A stretch of DNA of 56,746 nt from an uncultured Nodularia sp. (GTDB lineage Bacteria > Cyanobacteriota > Cyanobacteriia > Cyanobacteriales > Nostocaceae): contig CAIWDD010000035.1 of NCBI GenBank assembly GCA_903911355.1, positions 1 through 56,746 on the forward strand, given 5' to 3'. The position numbers and the translations under genes are program-made. The notes under the pieces were generated by a model. It was not told the DNA's origin. It did no database searches and was given only the letters and a program-made list of their open reading frames with translations. Below are positions 24,954 to 32,745 of this stretch, in pieces (position 1 is the stretch's first letter; each line of letters begins with the position of its first letter).

Positions 24954-25302
24954 AATTTTTTGGGTTCAAAAAAGTAGACATAATCAGGCTCCATCTGTAT
25001 TGCTTTATTTCTTGCTCTGTTTGTTGCTACTCAAGAAAAGAAAAATCTTACTTAATTAATAAGAAGAAGTTAACCTTGAGATTTGGTATAGAGCAATCTT
25101 AGCAAATTGCGAAGTTAATTGCCAGTGACTAATTTATAAGTATTATTACTTACTGTACCCCTTAGTCACCAGTGCGATCGCACAAATCATCGCGAAACAA
25201 GTATAATGGTTATCTCGTTGTTGATTATCGTGATCCGCGAAAATAGTGTAAAAGGTTCCCACTCCCTGGGAACACTAATCAAATAAAAACGAACAGACTA
25301 CG
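24954..25302. other. Non-coding spacer upstream of higB and the 153-bp repeats
   Basis: No coding frame is visible in this 349-bp stretch. It must hold the higBA promoter (minus strand). A short hairpin, GTTCCCA (25255-25261) with TGGGAAC (25267-25273), lies near its right end, just before the 153-bp repeat array. The sequence is AT-rich with no other feature that I recognise. Confidence 0.5.
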
Positions 25303-25608
25303 CCGCCTGTACATCCCCACCCACCCGGAAATCAATTTCCGGGCTAATAGGGGAAATCGGTTGAAACCGATTAGAAATCCTCTGAATATTTTCATCAATC
25401 CTCTTGGGAGGATTTTTGCTTTTAGACGGGGAATTTATTCCCCGGACTGGTTGAACCGCCTGTACATCCCCACCCACCCGGAAATCAATTTCCGGGCTAA
25501 TAGCGGAAATCGGTTGAAACCGATTAGAAATCGTCTGAATATTTTCATCAATCCTCTTGGGAGGATTTTTGCTTTCAGACGGGGAATTTATTCCCCGGAC
25601 TGGTTGAC
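25303..25608. repeat. Two tandem 153-bp units, each with four consecutive palindromes
   Basis: The units run from 25303 to 25455 and from 25456 to about 25608 and differ at only a few positions. Each contains four perfect hairpins in a row: CCCGGAAAT/ATTTCCGGG, AATCGGTT/AACCGATT, AATCCTC/GAGGATT and CGGGGAAT/ATTCCCCG, with loops of 2-4 bases. An 83-codon open frame crosses both units but is created by the repeat and has no protein-like features. The unit could be a structured RNA or a compact mobile palindrome cluster. No terminator T-run lies inside the units. A membrane-protein gene follows at 25803. Confidence 0.88.
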
Positions 25609-25745
25609 TTGATTGTGAATCTATGGCGCGATCGCATTGACCATCTAAGGTTATATTCCCGTCCCTTTTAGTGTCCCTATAAAATACTTAGTCGGGGAAA
25701 ACATAAGACTTACCAAAAGAGGTATAATATTCTTCTGTTGGTTAT

Positions 25746-25769
25746 AGCGAGAACTTTCTCGCTTTTTTT
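25746..25769 (+). terminator. Intrinsic terminator just upstream of the 25803 gene
   Basis: AGCGAGA (25746-25752) and TCTCGCT (25757-25763) form a 7-bp stem with an ACTT loop, followed by a run of seven T. A TATAAT hexamer lies at 25723-25728, so a transcript begun there would stop after about 30-40 bases. It ends only 34 bp before the GTG start of the next gene. It may terminate transcripts from the repeat array or attenuate the gene. Confidence 0.72.
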
Positions 25770-25802
25770 GTATAAACAGCACGTGGAGGTTACCAAAAGC
25801 CA

Positions 25803-26552
25803 GTGACTGACCTTGCAGCGGGGGAAATCGTCCGGGTGCGATCGCCCCAATACCTAATAAATTTATCCCCAGAAATTACAGAACGTTGGAAAGCAACTAA
25901 AAATGTGCTTAACCAAGGTGTTGACTCAATAGCTAACTCAAAACAGCAGTTTAGTGAGTCTTTAAAAGCAACAGCAAATAAACAGACAGGTGAAGTAGTT
26001 GATACAGTTATTAATACTTTCCAAAAAGTTAAAGACTCTGTAGACGAAACCTTGCAAAGTGCTGAACAAATCAAAAATACTACATCATCAGCATTGCAAA
26101 CTGTTGTGACTGATTCTGTAAATAATTGGCTGACTCAACACCCTGGATTTTTGCGGTTTCTTCATATCTTGGTCTGGGCGACTAGTCACCCCATTGTCAC
26201 TATAGTGATTTTGCTGTTTGCGATCGCCTTCATTTGGAGCATTGTTAAAGTCATTGTCCGCCTGATTGAAACAGCTAGTTGGTCTTTACTGCAAATTCCA
26301 GTTAAATTAATTTTGTCTGTGATTAAAGTTAGCTTTGTTTCTTTGACTAAATTTACAGGTTTTGCTCTTCAATCAGTGATAGATTCTAAATTAGATAATA
26401 CACTAAAAAATTTACCTATAAACTCTGAAACTCTCGATAACAACAAACATCAGCGATTAGCTCAAATCTCTAAACGTTTAGAAGTCATTCAAGCAGAACA
26501 ACAACAACTTTTAGCAGAAGCAGCAGACTTAATGGATACGGTTGACGGTTGA
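25803..26552 (+). CDS. Hypothetical membrane protein with coiled-coil ends
   Basis: 249 residues, start GTG 25803, the first start after an in-frame stop, with a GGAGG site about 12 bases upstream. The N-terminal 110 residues are helical and polar, with repeated Asn/Gln/Thr/Ser and heptad-like spacing. A strong membrane segment follows at about 129-153 (HPIVTIVILLFAIAFIWSI), and a second hydrophobic or amphipathic region at about 160-190. Residues 215-245 form a short coiled coil with many Glu and Gln. I do not recognise a family. The gene sits behind the 153-bp hairpin array and a terminator and is followed by another hairpin and the MITE-like repeat. Confidence 0.72.
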   Translation: MTDLAAGEIVRVRSPQYLINLSPEITERWKATKNVLNQGVDSIANSKQQFSESLKATANKQTGEVVDTVINTFQKVKDSVDETLQSAEQIKNTTSSALQTVVTDSVNNWLTQHPGFLRFLHILVWATSHPIVTIVILLFAIAFIWSIVKVIVRLIETASWSLLQIPVKLILSVIKVSFVSLTKFTGFALQSVIDSKLDNTLKNLPINSETLDNNKHQRLAQISKRLEVIQAEQQQLLAEAADLMDTVDG

Positions 26553-26566
26553 CGGTTGACTCTTTC

Positions 26567-26599
26567 AGATCCCCGACTTCTCAAAGAAGTCGGGGATCT
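26567..26599. repeat. 15-bp perfect hairpin shared with the 76-bp repeat
   Basis: AGATCCCCGACTTCT (26567-26581) and AGAAGTCGGGGATCT (26585-26599) pair perfectly with a 3-base loop. Thirteen of these bases are the arm found in each 76-bp unit at 232-384, so this is a dispersed palindrome. It starts 15 bp after the stop of the 25803 gene and may double as its terminator, though no T-run follows. Confidence 0.8.
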
Positions 26600-26707
26600 A
26601 AGTCCCCACTTACAGCGCACAAAGGGCAGACAAGATGCCCACCCCACAAGATTTATAATATTAAGCTGTCTGGTTGATTTACTTAAAAACTGCCCTATAT
26701 CCTCAAT

Positions 26708-26890
26708 CTAAAAGGTTGTTTGTCAAGTATTAAACAGGTAATTTTTATCTTAGGGAATGGGGAACACACCGAACACACCGAACAGACAAAAAACAATAAA
26801 ACCCAGTCCCCCCCCTTTACAAAAGGGGGGTTAGTGAGGGGTTAAACAATAATTGATACACTAATCATGACCTGATAAACAGCCTCTAAG
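26708..26890. repeat. MITE-like dispersed repeat, copy B (inverted relative to copy A)
   Basis: A 183-bp element in opposite orientation to the one at 19926-20127. Terminal sequences are CTAAAAGGTTGTTTG on the left and CTTAGAGGCTGTTTAT on the opposite strand at the right. A C/G-rich hairpin (CCCCCCCTTTAC with its reverse complement nearby) lies in the middle. The right end overlaps the 3' end of the ABC ATPase gene, and the TAG stop (26886-26888, minus strand) is made from the repeat terminus. It fills most of the gap 26553-26885. Confidence 0.82.
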
Positions 26891-27689
26891 ACATAGTTAC
26901 TGCGGTTAAATCCTCTGGAGTCAAATGGCTGTGAACCACAGCGCCATCACGAAACCAAATAATCCGCTGGGTTTGACGCGCCACCTCTGACTCATGGGTG
27001 ACCATAATCACCGTAATTCCACTGTGATTCAATTCGGTGAAAATATCTAAAACTTCCTGGGTAGTTTGAGAATCCAGAGCGCCGGTGGGTTCATCAGCTA
27101 GCAAGACAACTGGACGATTGACAATAGCACGGGCGATCGCCACCCGTTGCTGCTGTCCCCCTGATAATTGAGTAGGTTTGTTATTCAGGCGTTTTTCTAA
27201 ACCCACCTTGATTAATGCTTCCCTAGCGCGATCGCCTCTTTCCCTGGGGTTGACACCAGCATAGGCCATTGGTAGCATGACGTTTTCTAATGCTGTGAGT
27301 TGAGGTAATAAATGGAACTGTTGGAACACAAACCCCAGTTTGATATTCCGAATTTTTGCCAACTCACCATCATTCATGGTTGCTACATCCAGGCCATCTA
27401 AATAATAATGTCCCGTAGTAGGGCGATCCAAACAGCCAATAATATTCATAGCTGTGGATTTACCAGAACCAGAAGGCCCCATAATTGAGCAATATTCCCC
27501 CTCATTGATAGTCAAATTCACATGATTGAGTGCTCTAACTTCCGTTTCTCCACTCCCGTAAATTTTAAAGATATTTTCTAGGCGAATAATTGCTGATGGA
27601 GTTGGGGGATGACCACCAAGATCATCGGTAATTGGGATGGTATTTTTCATAGAATGGGGAACAGGGAAGGTATCACAGACATTAAGCAC
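26886..27689 (-). CDS. ABC exporter ATPase (MacB/DevA/LolD type)
   Basis: 267 residues, with a possible shorter start at ATG 27650. Walker A is GPSGSGKST, the signature is [15 protein letters not shown], Walker B is [13 protein letters not shown] and the switch His lies in VMVTHESEV; all are intact. The loop with [18 protein letters not shown] is typical of the LolD/MacB group. It powers the permease encoded just upstream, whose stop overlaps this start by 8 bp. The stop codon is provided by the end of the adjoining MITE-like repeat, so the last residues may have been altered by its insertion. Confidence 0.92.
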   Translation of the reverse strand: MLNVCDTFPVPHSMKNTIPITDDLGGHPPTPSAIIRLENIFKIYGSGETEVRALNHVNLTINEGEYCSIMGPSGSGKSTAMNIIGCLDRPTTGHYYLDGLDVATMNDGELAKIRNIKLGFVFQQFHLLPQLTALENVMLPMAYAGVNPRERGDRAREALIKVGLEKRLNNKPTQLSGGQQQRVAIARAIVNRPVVLLADEPTGALDSQTTQEVLDIFTELNHSGITVIMVTHESEVARQTQRIIWFRDGAVVHSHLTPEDLTAVTMS

Positions 27690-28899
27690 TTCTTAAAGCC
27701 ACAATGGGGTCAAGTTGAGCCGCACGACGGGCCGGAACCACACCAAAAAATAAACCAACACCACCGGAGACAAGAACAACCGTCGCAATCGCACCCGGAG
27801 AAATTGCTGCTTCTAAGGGAGTGATTGCTGCTACTAGTAGAATACTGCTCACACCGATTGCAGTCCCAACCACACCACCCATAACCGAAACAATCACAGC
27901 TTCAATCATAAACTGAACTAAAATATCTTGTTGGGTAGCACCGATGGCCTTTCTCAGTCCGATTTCTTGGGTGCGTTCGGTAACTGAAACCAGCATAATA
28001 TTCATAATGCCAATACCACCCACAAATAAAGATATACTAGCGATCGCCGCCAGCATAATAGTTAATGCGCCAGTAATTTGTCCGACAGTTTGTAAAGCAT
28101 CCTTTTGGGTATTGATAGTGAAATCATCCTCCCCAGTAATTTTGTGCCGCAACCGCAGTAAATTAGTAATTTGAAACTTAGCTGCATCCACACTCTCAGC
28201 ATTTTTAGCCGAAACCACAAGATAAGTTAACTCTAATCCGTAGGGAGAAGTTCGCCCCACAATTCTGTTAGCCATGGTCATCAGTGGGATTACTGCCGCT
28301 TCGTCGTAATTCACACCTAGATTTGAGCCTTTACTTTCTAGTACCCCAATGACTTGAAAACTGGCATTTTTAACCCGCAACTGCTCACCGACGGGGTTCC
28401 TATTCCCAAATAGTCTTTCTGCTAACTCAGCACCTAAAACCACAACTTGGTTATTGCGTCTCATATCTAGGTCTGTAAAAAATCGCCCCATAGCAGTTTC
28501 AAAGTCACGAACCGTCAAAAACGAGGGAGTAGTACCAATGATATTGACGTTAGTGTTTTGGTTACGGTATGTGACTACCTGCCGACTATTCAACTCCCCT
28601 GTAACTGCTGCTACTGTTGGTACTTGATTGGCGATCGCCTTTGCATCTTCATAAACTAAAGTTTTGGGGACATCCCTAGATATGCGCATAGTGGCGCGAT
28701 TACCTGGAATTACAAATAATACATTCGGACCTAAAGATTCTAACTCCTGGTTAACAAACCTTTGTCCACCTTCCCCAATTCCCATCATGGTAATTACCGA
28801 AGCATTCCCGATGACAATCCCCAGCATAGTTAGGGCGCTACGCAACTTATTAGACACCAGGGTTTTACCCGCCATTTGTATACTTTCTAGGAAATTCAT
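27682..28899 (-). CDS. ABC exporter permease (MacB/DevC type, FtsX-like)
   Basis: 405 residues with four membrane segments: one at the N-terminus (after NKLRSALTMLGIVIGNASV) and three in the last third, separated by a large periplasmic domain of the MacB_PCD type. The FtsX-like C-terminal region includes GGIGIMNIMLVSVTERTQEI and GLRKAIGAT. It overlaps the membrane-fusion gene by 4 bp at its start and the ATPase gene by 8 bp at its end. Unlike E. coli MacB, the ATPase is a separate protein, as in DevBCA. The exported substrate is not readable; glycolipids, peptides or antibiotics are known for relatives. Confidence 0.92.
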   Translation of the reverse strand: MNFLESIQMAGKTLVSNKLRSALTMLGIVIGNASVITMMGIGEGGQRFVNQELESLGPNVLFVIPGNRATMRISRDVPKTLVYEDAKAIANQVPTVAAVTGELNSRQVVTYRNQNTNVNIIGTTPSFLTVRDFETAMGRFFTDLDMRRNNQVVVLGAELAERLFGNRNPVGEQLRVKNASFQVIGVLESKGSNLGVNYDEAAVIPLMTMANRIVGRTSPYGLELTYLVVSAKNAESVDAAKFQITNLLRLRHKITGEDDFTINTQKDALQTVGQITGALTIMLAAIASISLFVGGIGIMNIMLVSVTERTQEIGLRKAIGATQQDILVQFMIEAVIVSVMGGVVGTAIGVSSILLVAAITPLEAAISPGAIATVVLVSGGVGLFFGVVPARRAAQLDPIVALRSA

Positions 28900-30353
28900 C
28901 GGTTATTCCCCCTCTTGTTGTAGTCTGGTGGTGGGTTGACAAACACGCGATCGCCTTGTTTTACTCCCTGTAAAATTTGCGTTTGGTCGGCGATTTGCGC
29001 CCCGATGGTCACTTCGGTGAAACTGGGTTGATTTTTCTCATCTGCTACTAATACCCCTGTTTGACCATTTTCGGTAACAATTGCTACTGTTGGTAAGACT
29101 AAAGCATCACTAATGCGATCGCCCAAGAAAGTCAAATCCACATTTAAACCAGAGCGCAGTTTTTCTGTACCCGTATCCAGCGCCACCCGCACCTGAAAAG
29201 ATGTTACACCTTGTTCTACCACCGCTTCGGGAGCGATTAAGCGCACATGACCTTGAAAAACTTGATCTGGATAAGCATCAGCCACAATTTCTACCTGCTG
29301 TCCCTGTTCAATTCTGCCAAGATCCACCTCTGGGATTTGAGCCAGTACTTCTAAACCCCGTGCAACTGCCACAATAGAACTAGAAGTTGCCGATGCACTA
29401 GTAGAAGCCGAAGTCGTGGGAGTAACAAAAGCGCCCACGTTAGCGTATTTCTGAGTGACAATTCCAGAAAACGGCGCACGAATCACACTATCTTGTAAGC
29501 GCACTTCTGCTGCTTTAACTTGAGCTTCAGCTGCTTTAACTGCGGCTTGACGTTGAGCAATTTCCTCCGGGCGACTACCCTTTTCTAGTAGAACCAATGC
29601 GGCTTTGGCCTCGGTGACTGCGGCTTCCCTGACCGCAATTTCTTCATTGCGGCTACCACTTTCCAATAGTGACAAGCGTTTTTGTGCTTCTGCTAAAGCT
29701 GCTTTTGCCCTTTGGTGGTCAGTCACATATTGTTCCAATTGGTCTTGAGCAATTGCCCCTTGCTTCAGTAATTCACCGTATCTGGTTACCCGTGATTGTG
29801 TAAGATTTACCTGAGCTTGGGCTGAATCTACCTGGGCTTGAGCTTGGGCAATTTCCTGAGAACGATTCCCCGCACGGGCTTGATTTAACTGCGCCTGGGC
29901 TTGGGCTAAACGGGCTTGAGCTTGGGCAATTTCCTGAGAACGACTCCCCGCACGGGCTTGATCTAACTGCGCCTGTACTTGGGCTAAATTAGCCCTGTAT
30001 TGCAGGATTTGCGCCGGGATATCACCCACATCCATCCGCGCTAAAACTTGCCCTTGTTCTACGCGATCGCCTTGTTCTACATATAATTGCGCCAGCACAC
30101 CGGGGTTTTTGGGACTAATATTCACACTTTGAACTGGCACTACCTTACCACTAGCTGCAATTCGCAAAGTCACATTTTGTGCTTCTACAGGGACAGTTAA
30201 TTGAGTAATGTCTTGTTCAGTAGTTCGATTGATCAGATTATAGGTGATAGTTGTACCCACTGCTAAAGAACCCACTGCTATTAACCCAATTGCCCAGCGG
30301 AATGGATGTTTAACTTTTTTGCCCAGGAAGGGAACTTCTACTTGCGTAACCAT
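28896..30353 (-). CDS. HlyD/DevB-type membrane-fusion protein with expanded coiled coil
   Basis: 485 residues. An N-terminal membrane segment is followed by a lipoyl-like half-motif, a long coiled-coil hairpin, and a beta-barrel half with VTSFQVRVALDTG. The hairpin contains several repeats with the core GSRSQEIAQAQA; two units of 26 residues are nearly identical at the protein and DNA level (a 78-bp tandem duplication, about 29850-29970). Such proteins bridge the inner-membrane ABC pump to an outer-membrane TolC-type channel. It is the first gene of a three-gene operon with the permease and ATPase. Confidence 0.92.
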   Translation of the reverse strand: MVTQVEVPFLGKKVKHPFRWAIGLIAVGSLAVGTTITYNLINRTTEQDITQLTVPVEAQNVTLRIAASGKVVPVQSVNISPKNPGVLAQLYVEQGDRVEQGQVLARMDVGDIPAQILQYRANLAQVQAQLDQARAGSRSQEIAQAQARLAQAQAQLNQARAGNRSQEIAQAQAQVDSAQAQVNLTQSRVTRYGELLKQGAIAQDQLEQYVTDHQRAKAALAEAQKRLSLLESGSRNEEIAVREAAVTEAKAALVLLEKGSRPEEIAQRQAAVKAAEAQVKAAEVRLQDSVIRAPFSGIVTQKYANVGAFVTPTTSASTSASATSSSIVAVARGLEVLAQIPEVDLGRIEQGQQVEIVADAYPDQVFQGHVRLIAPEAVVEQGVTSFQVRVALDTGTEKLRSGLNVDLTFLGDRISDALVLPTVAIVTENGQTGVLVADEKNQPSFTEVTIGAQIADQTQILQGVKQGDRVFVNPPPDYNKRGNNR

Positions 30354-30697
30354 AAATTATCACTTAGTCTTAATCACCTGATTAATTGCCAAAATTCCAA
30401 CCATATCTTAAGACAATTGTCAACATTTATCCCTCAGGTAAACAACCCAACTAGGATTTACCCTAATATTTGCTTAATCTTTCTTTATATTACATTTTAG
30501 TCTTTGTTTATGTCTTCGGCTGAAGTAAGTAATTTTGTGGCTGTTGATGATCAGGTCTATTAAGACTCCCCAGCAGCGGGAGTGTTAACTGAAATCCGCT
30601 ATAATATCTTCTGAAAGTCCGGTTTGTCTTTCTGATCAAGCATAGATCGTTTAAGCTAGCTGAAAGATTCCTTGATTTACGGCTAGGAGGCGTTAGT
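30354..30697. other. Divergent promoter region between the export operon and the TPR gene
   Basis: 344 bp without a coding frame. It must hold the minus-strand promoter of the export operon and the plus-strand promoter of the TPR gene. The only clear site is AGGAGGC (about 30685-30691), a strong ribosome-binding site 6 bases before GTG 30698. The rest is AT-rich and shows nothing else that I can support. Confidence 0.5.
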
Positions 30698-31552
30698 GTG
30701 CCTAAACATATTCGGTTAATTTCCCTTCTGGTTATCTGTAGTTTGTGGAGTATGCCTAGGGCAGCTGACGCACAGGCACTGATACCTCACATATTGCAGC
30801 TAGATGCGGAAAAATTAGAACAAGAAGGGTTGGCTTTAGCACAAGAAGCAGCTCAACTCGGACAGTTTGGGCAGTTTGACTTGGCTTTACCACGGGCGAG
30901 ATTGGCTACTCAACTGGCTGCTAATAATGATAAGGTTTGGGTTCTGTTAGGTAGTTTACATTTACAATCGAGAAATTTTGAACCGGCCATCGCAGCATTG
31001 GAAAAAGCCCAATCTCTTGATCCGCGAAATCCTGACATTCTGTTTGCTTTGGGTTCGGTTAATTTCCAACAGCAAAATTACCAAGCAGCTGCGACACATT
31101 ACCAAAAGGGTTTGCAGTTGAAACCCGAAAGCCCAGAAGGATGGTTTGATTTGGGGAATGCTTACTATATGTTAGGTCGATTACCAGAAGCGATCGACCA
31201 GTACAATAAATCCCTATCTAAAAATCAAAAATTCTGGCCGGCGATTAATAATATTGGCTTAATCAAATACGAACAGGGGGAGATTGAAACTGCGATACAG
31301 CAATGGCGAGCTTCGGTTAAAATAGACAAACAAGCGGCAGAACCGCAATTAGCATTAGCAGTGGCACTGTATAGTCAAGGACAACGGGAACCAGCCCTGT
31401 CCATGGGAGAAGCAGCACTGCGCATCGATCAGCGCTATGGTGATTTAGATTTCCTGAAGAAAAATCTCTGGGGTGAGAGATTACTATCTGATGCTGAAAA
31501 ATTCTTAGCATTACCACCCATTCAAGGGGCTCTACAGCCACAAGAAAACTAA
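30698..31552 (+). CDS. Secreted TPR-repeat protein
   Basis: 284 residues from GTG 30698 with a strong AGGAGG ribosome-binding site. The first 26 residues form a signal peptide (LISLLVICSLW before an AADAQA cleavage site). From about residue 45 to 235 there are around five to six 34-residue TPR units; the consensus positions Trp/Leu/Gly-Tyr/Ala are visible, for example in PEGWFDLGNAYYMLGRLPEA. TPR proteins act as scaffolds in complex assembly; in cyanobacteria several help photosystem assembly, but no partner is encoded nearby. Confidence 0.87.
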   Translation: MPKHIRLISLLVICSLWSMPRAADAQALIPHILQLDAEKLEQEGLALAQEAAQLGQFGQFDLALPRARLATQLAANNDKVWVLLGSLHLQSRNFEPAIAALEKAQSLDPRNPDILFALGSVNFQQQNYQAAATHYQKGLQLKPESPEGWFDLGNAYYMLGRLPEAIDQYNKSLSKNQKFWPAINNIGLIKYEQGEIETAIQQWRASVKIDKQAAEPQLALAVALYSQGQREPALSMGEAALRIDQRYGDLDFLKKNLWGERLLSDAEKFLALPPIQGALQPQEN

Positions 31553-31588
31553 CCAGCTAGTAGCTGATTCGTGATTGAGATTGACATC

Positions 31589-31926
31589 TCCCCTGGTTGA
31601 AACACAGGGGATTCTAAACTGATGTTGCTACGCAGACCCAAGCCGTGCTACCCAAAGTTTACGATATGATTTACTTAATCACTTAAATAAATCAACTCGT
31701 CTTGGAAGTGTCAAAGCTCCCCTACTGACCCGGCTGCAATGTCATACTTAGCTGTGTGGCTACTTAATGGGAGCATATGAACGGGTTTTTCACCATGTTT
31801 GTGGATGCTTTTTTTATTTTAACTGCACAAAAATACTTTCTTAATACCTGTTAAAACCCTTTTGTTAAGTATACCACAGGATAAATCCTGTTGAGTTGCG
31901 TTTCATCCCTACGCTTTAGCGTAGGG
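31589..31926. mobile_element. Possible IS200/IS605-type end-to-end relic
   Basis: This 415-bp non-coding gap (31553-31967) is bounded by two hairpins: TCCCCTG/CAGGGGA (31589-31595 and 31605-31611) and CCCTACGCT/AGCGTAGGG (31907-31915 and 31918-31926). The text between them has no open frame. Subterminal hairpins and the phrase GTTCTCACGCTCCC are of the kind I associate with IS200/IS605 ends in cyanobacteria, so this may be an element that lost its genes. The identification rests on resemblance only. Confidence 0.35.
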
Positions 31927-31967
31927 GTTCTCACGCTCCCACCATGTTTTGATAGAAGCAACATTTA

Positions 31968-32372
31968 TTAGTGGATATCTGTAGGGAGAAGTGCCATAAT
32001 TTGTTCAACAAACTGTTGATGATCCACAACTGGCTTAGAGATGTAGCCATCAGCACCGCTCTGGTGCAGAAAATTCTCGCGATCGCCTTCCATGGCATGG
32101 GCTGTTACCAAAATTACAGGTAAGTTGGCGGTTTTTGGGTGAGATTTCAAGATTTGGGTAATTTTGATGCCATCAACAGACTGACCTTGATAAACGCTTC
32201 TCGAGAGGGAGACATCCATTAAAATCAGGTCTGCTTCTCCTGAGTGGGCAATTTTGATGACTTCTTCCACATTTTCTGTATGTTTGACATTCAAGCCACC
32301 CCGCTTAGTCAAAATTTTGGAAAAAACGCGAGCATTAATCAGGTCGTCTTCAACAATTAAAACGGTTTTCAT
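31968..32372 (-). CDS. Single-domain response regulator (CheY-like)
   Basis: 134 residues from ATG 32372 (a TTG five codons earlier is less likely). It is a receiver domain alone: acidic pair in IVEDDLIN, phosphoacceptor Asp in ADLILMDVSL, Thr/Ser in VTAHAM and Lys in YISKP. An insert of about ten residues follows the phospho-Asp loop (SRSVYQGQSVDG). No output domain or kinase gene is next to it, so it probably relays phosphate or binds a partner such as a kinase. Confidence 0.88.
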   Translation of the reverse strand: MKTVLIVEDDLINARVFSKILTKRGGLNVKHTENVEEVIKIAHSGEADLILMDVSLSRSVYQGQSVDGIKITQILKSHPKTANLPVILVTAHAMEGDRENFLHQSGADGYISKPVVDHQQFVEQIMALLPTDIH

Positions 32373-32387
32373 GAGAATTTTAGACAA

Positions 32388-32745
32388 TTGTGCTGAAAGT
32401 AGCCAAAGGATTTGAGATTAAGTGTAACCTTGGCATACGGGAGATGTGAGATATATTCTGCCGATAAGCAGCGGAAGTGAACCAAAATCCCCAATCTAAA
32501 AAGTTACTATCAACGGATATGACTGATCAAATTGCCACCCCAACATCAAGGATAATACTACCCAGATTTATCCTGTGAGCACCACTGGCTGGAGACATGG
32601 GAGTAAGGCACTGAGGATTTTAATCGCTATGATAAACTACCATCAAAATTGTGTTATGAACCCCATGTCATCCGTTATGCTGCTTATTGCGTGCAGTGTT
32701 GAATCCAAGCGACGTTTGTGTAATTAAATTTCAGGGAAAAAACTC
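32388..32745. other. Spacer upstream of the GyrA/ParC-like gene, with a doubtful 32-codon ORF
   Basis: No gene longer than 60 codons is visible. A 32-codon frame from ATG 32629 to 32727 ends near the next gene and contains VMLLIACSVES, which looks like a weak lipobox, but there is no clear ribosome-binding site, so I do not call it a gene. The region probably holds the promoter of the topoisomerase gene. Confidence 0.4.

Noticed and set aside
25361-25612. 83-codon open frame across the 153-bp repeats
   Set aside because: The frame repeats itself because the DNA repeats; its codons follow the palindromes, there is no ribosome-binding site, and it shows no protein-family features.
32629-32727. 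32-codon ORF with a weak lipobox before the topoisomerase gene
   Set aside because: No clear ribosome-binding site and hydrophobic stretch too short for a signal peptide.
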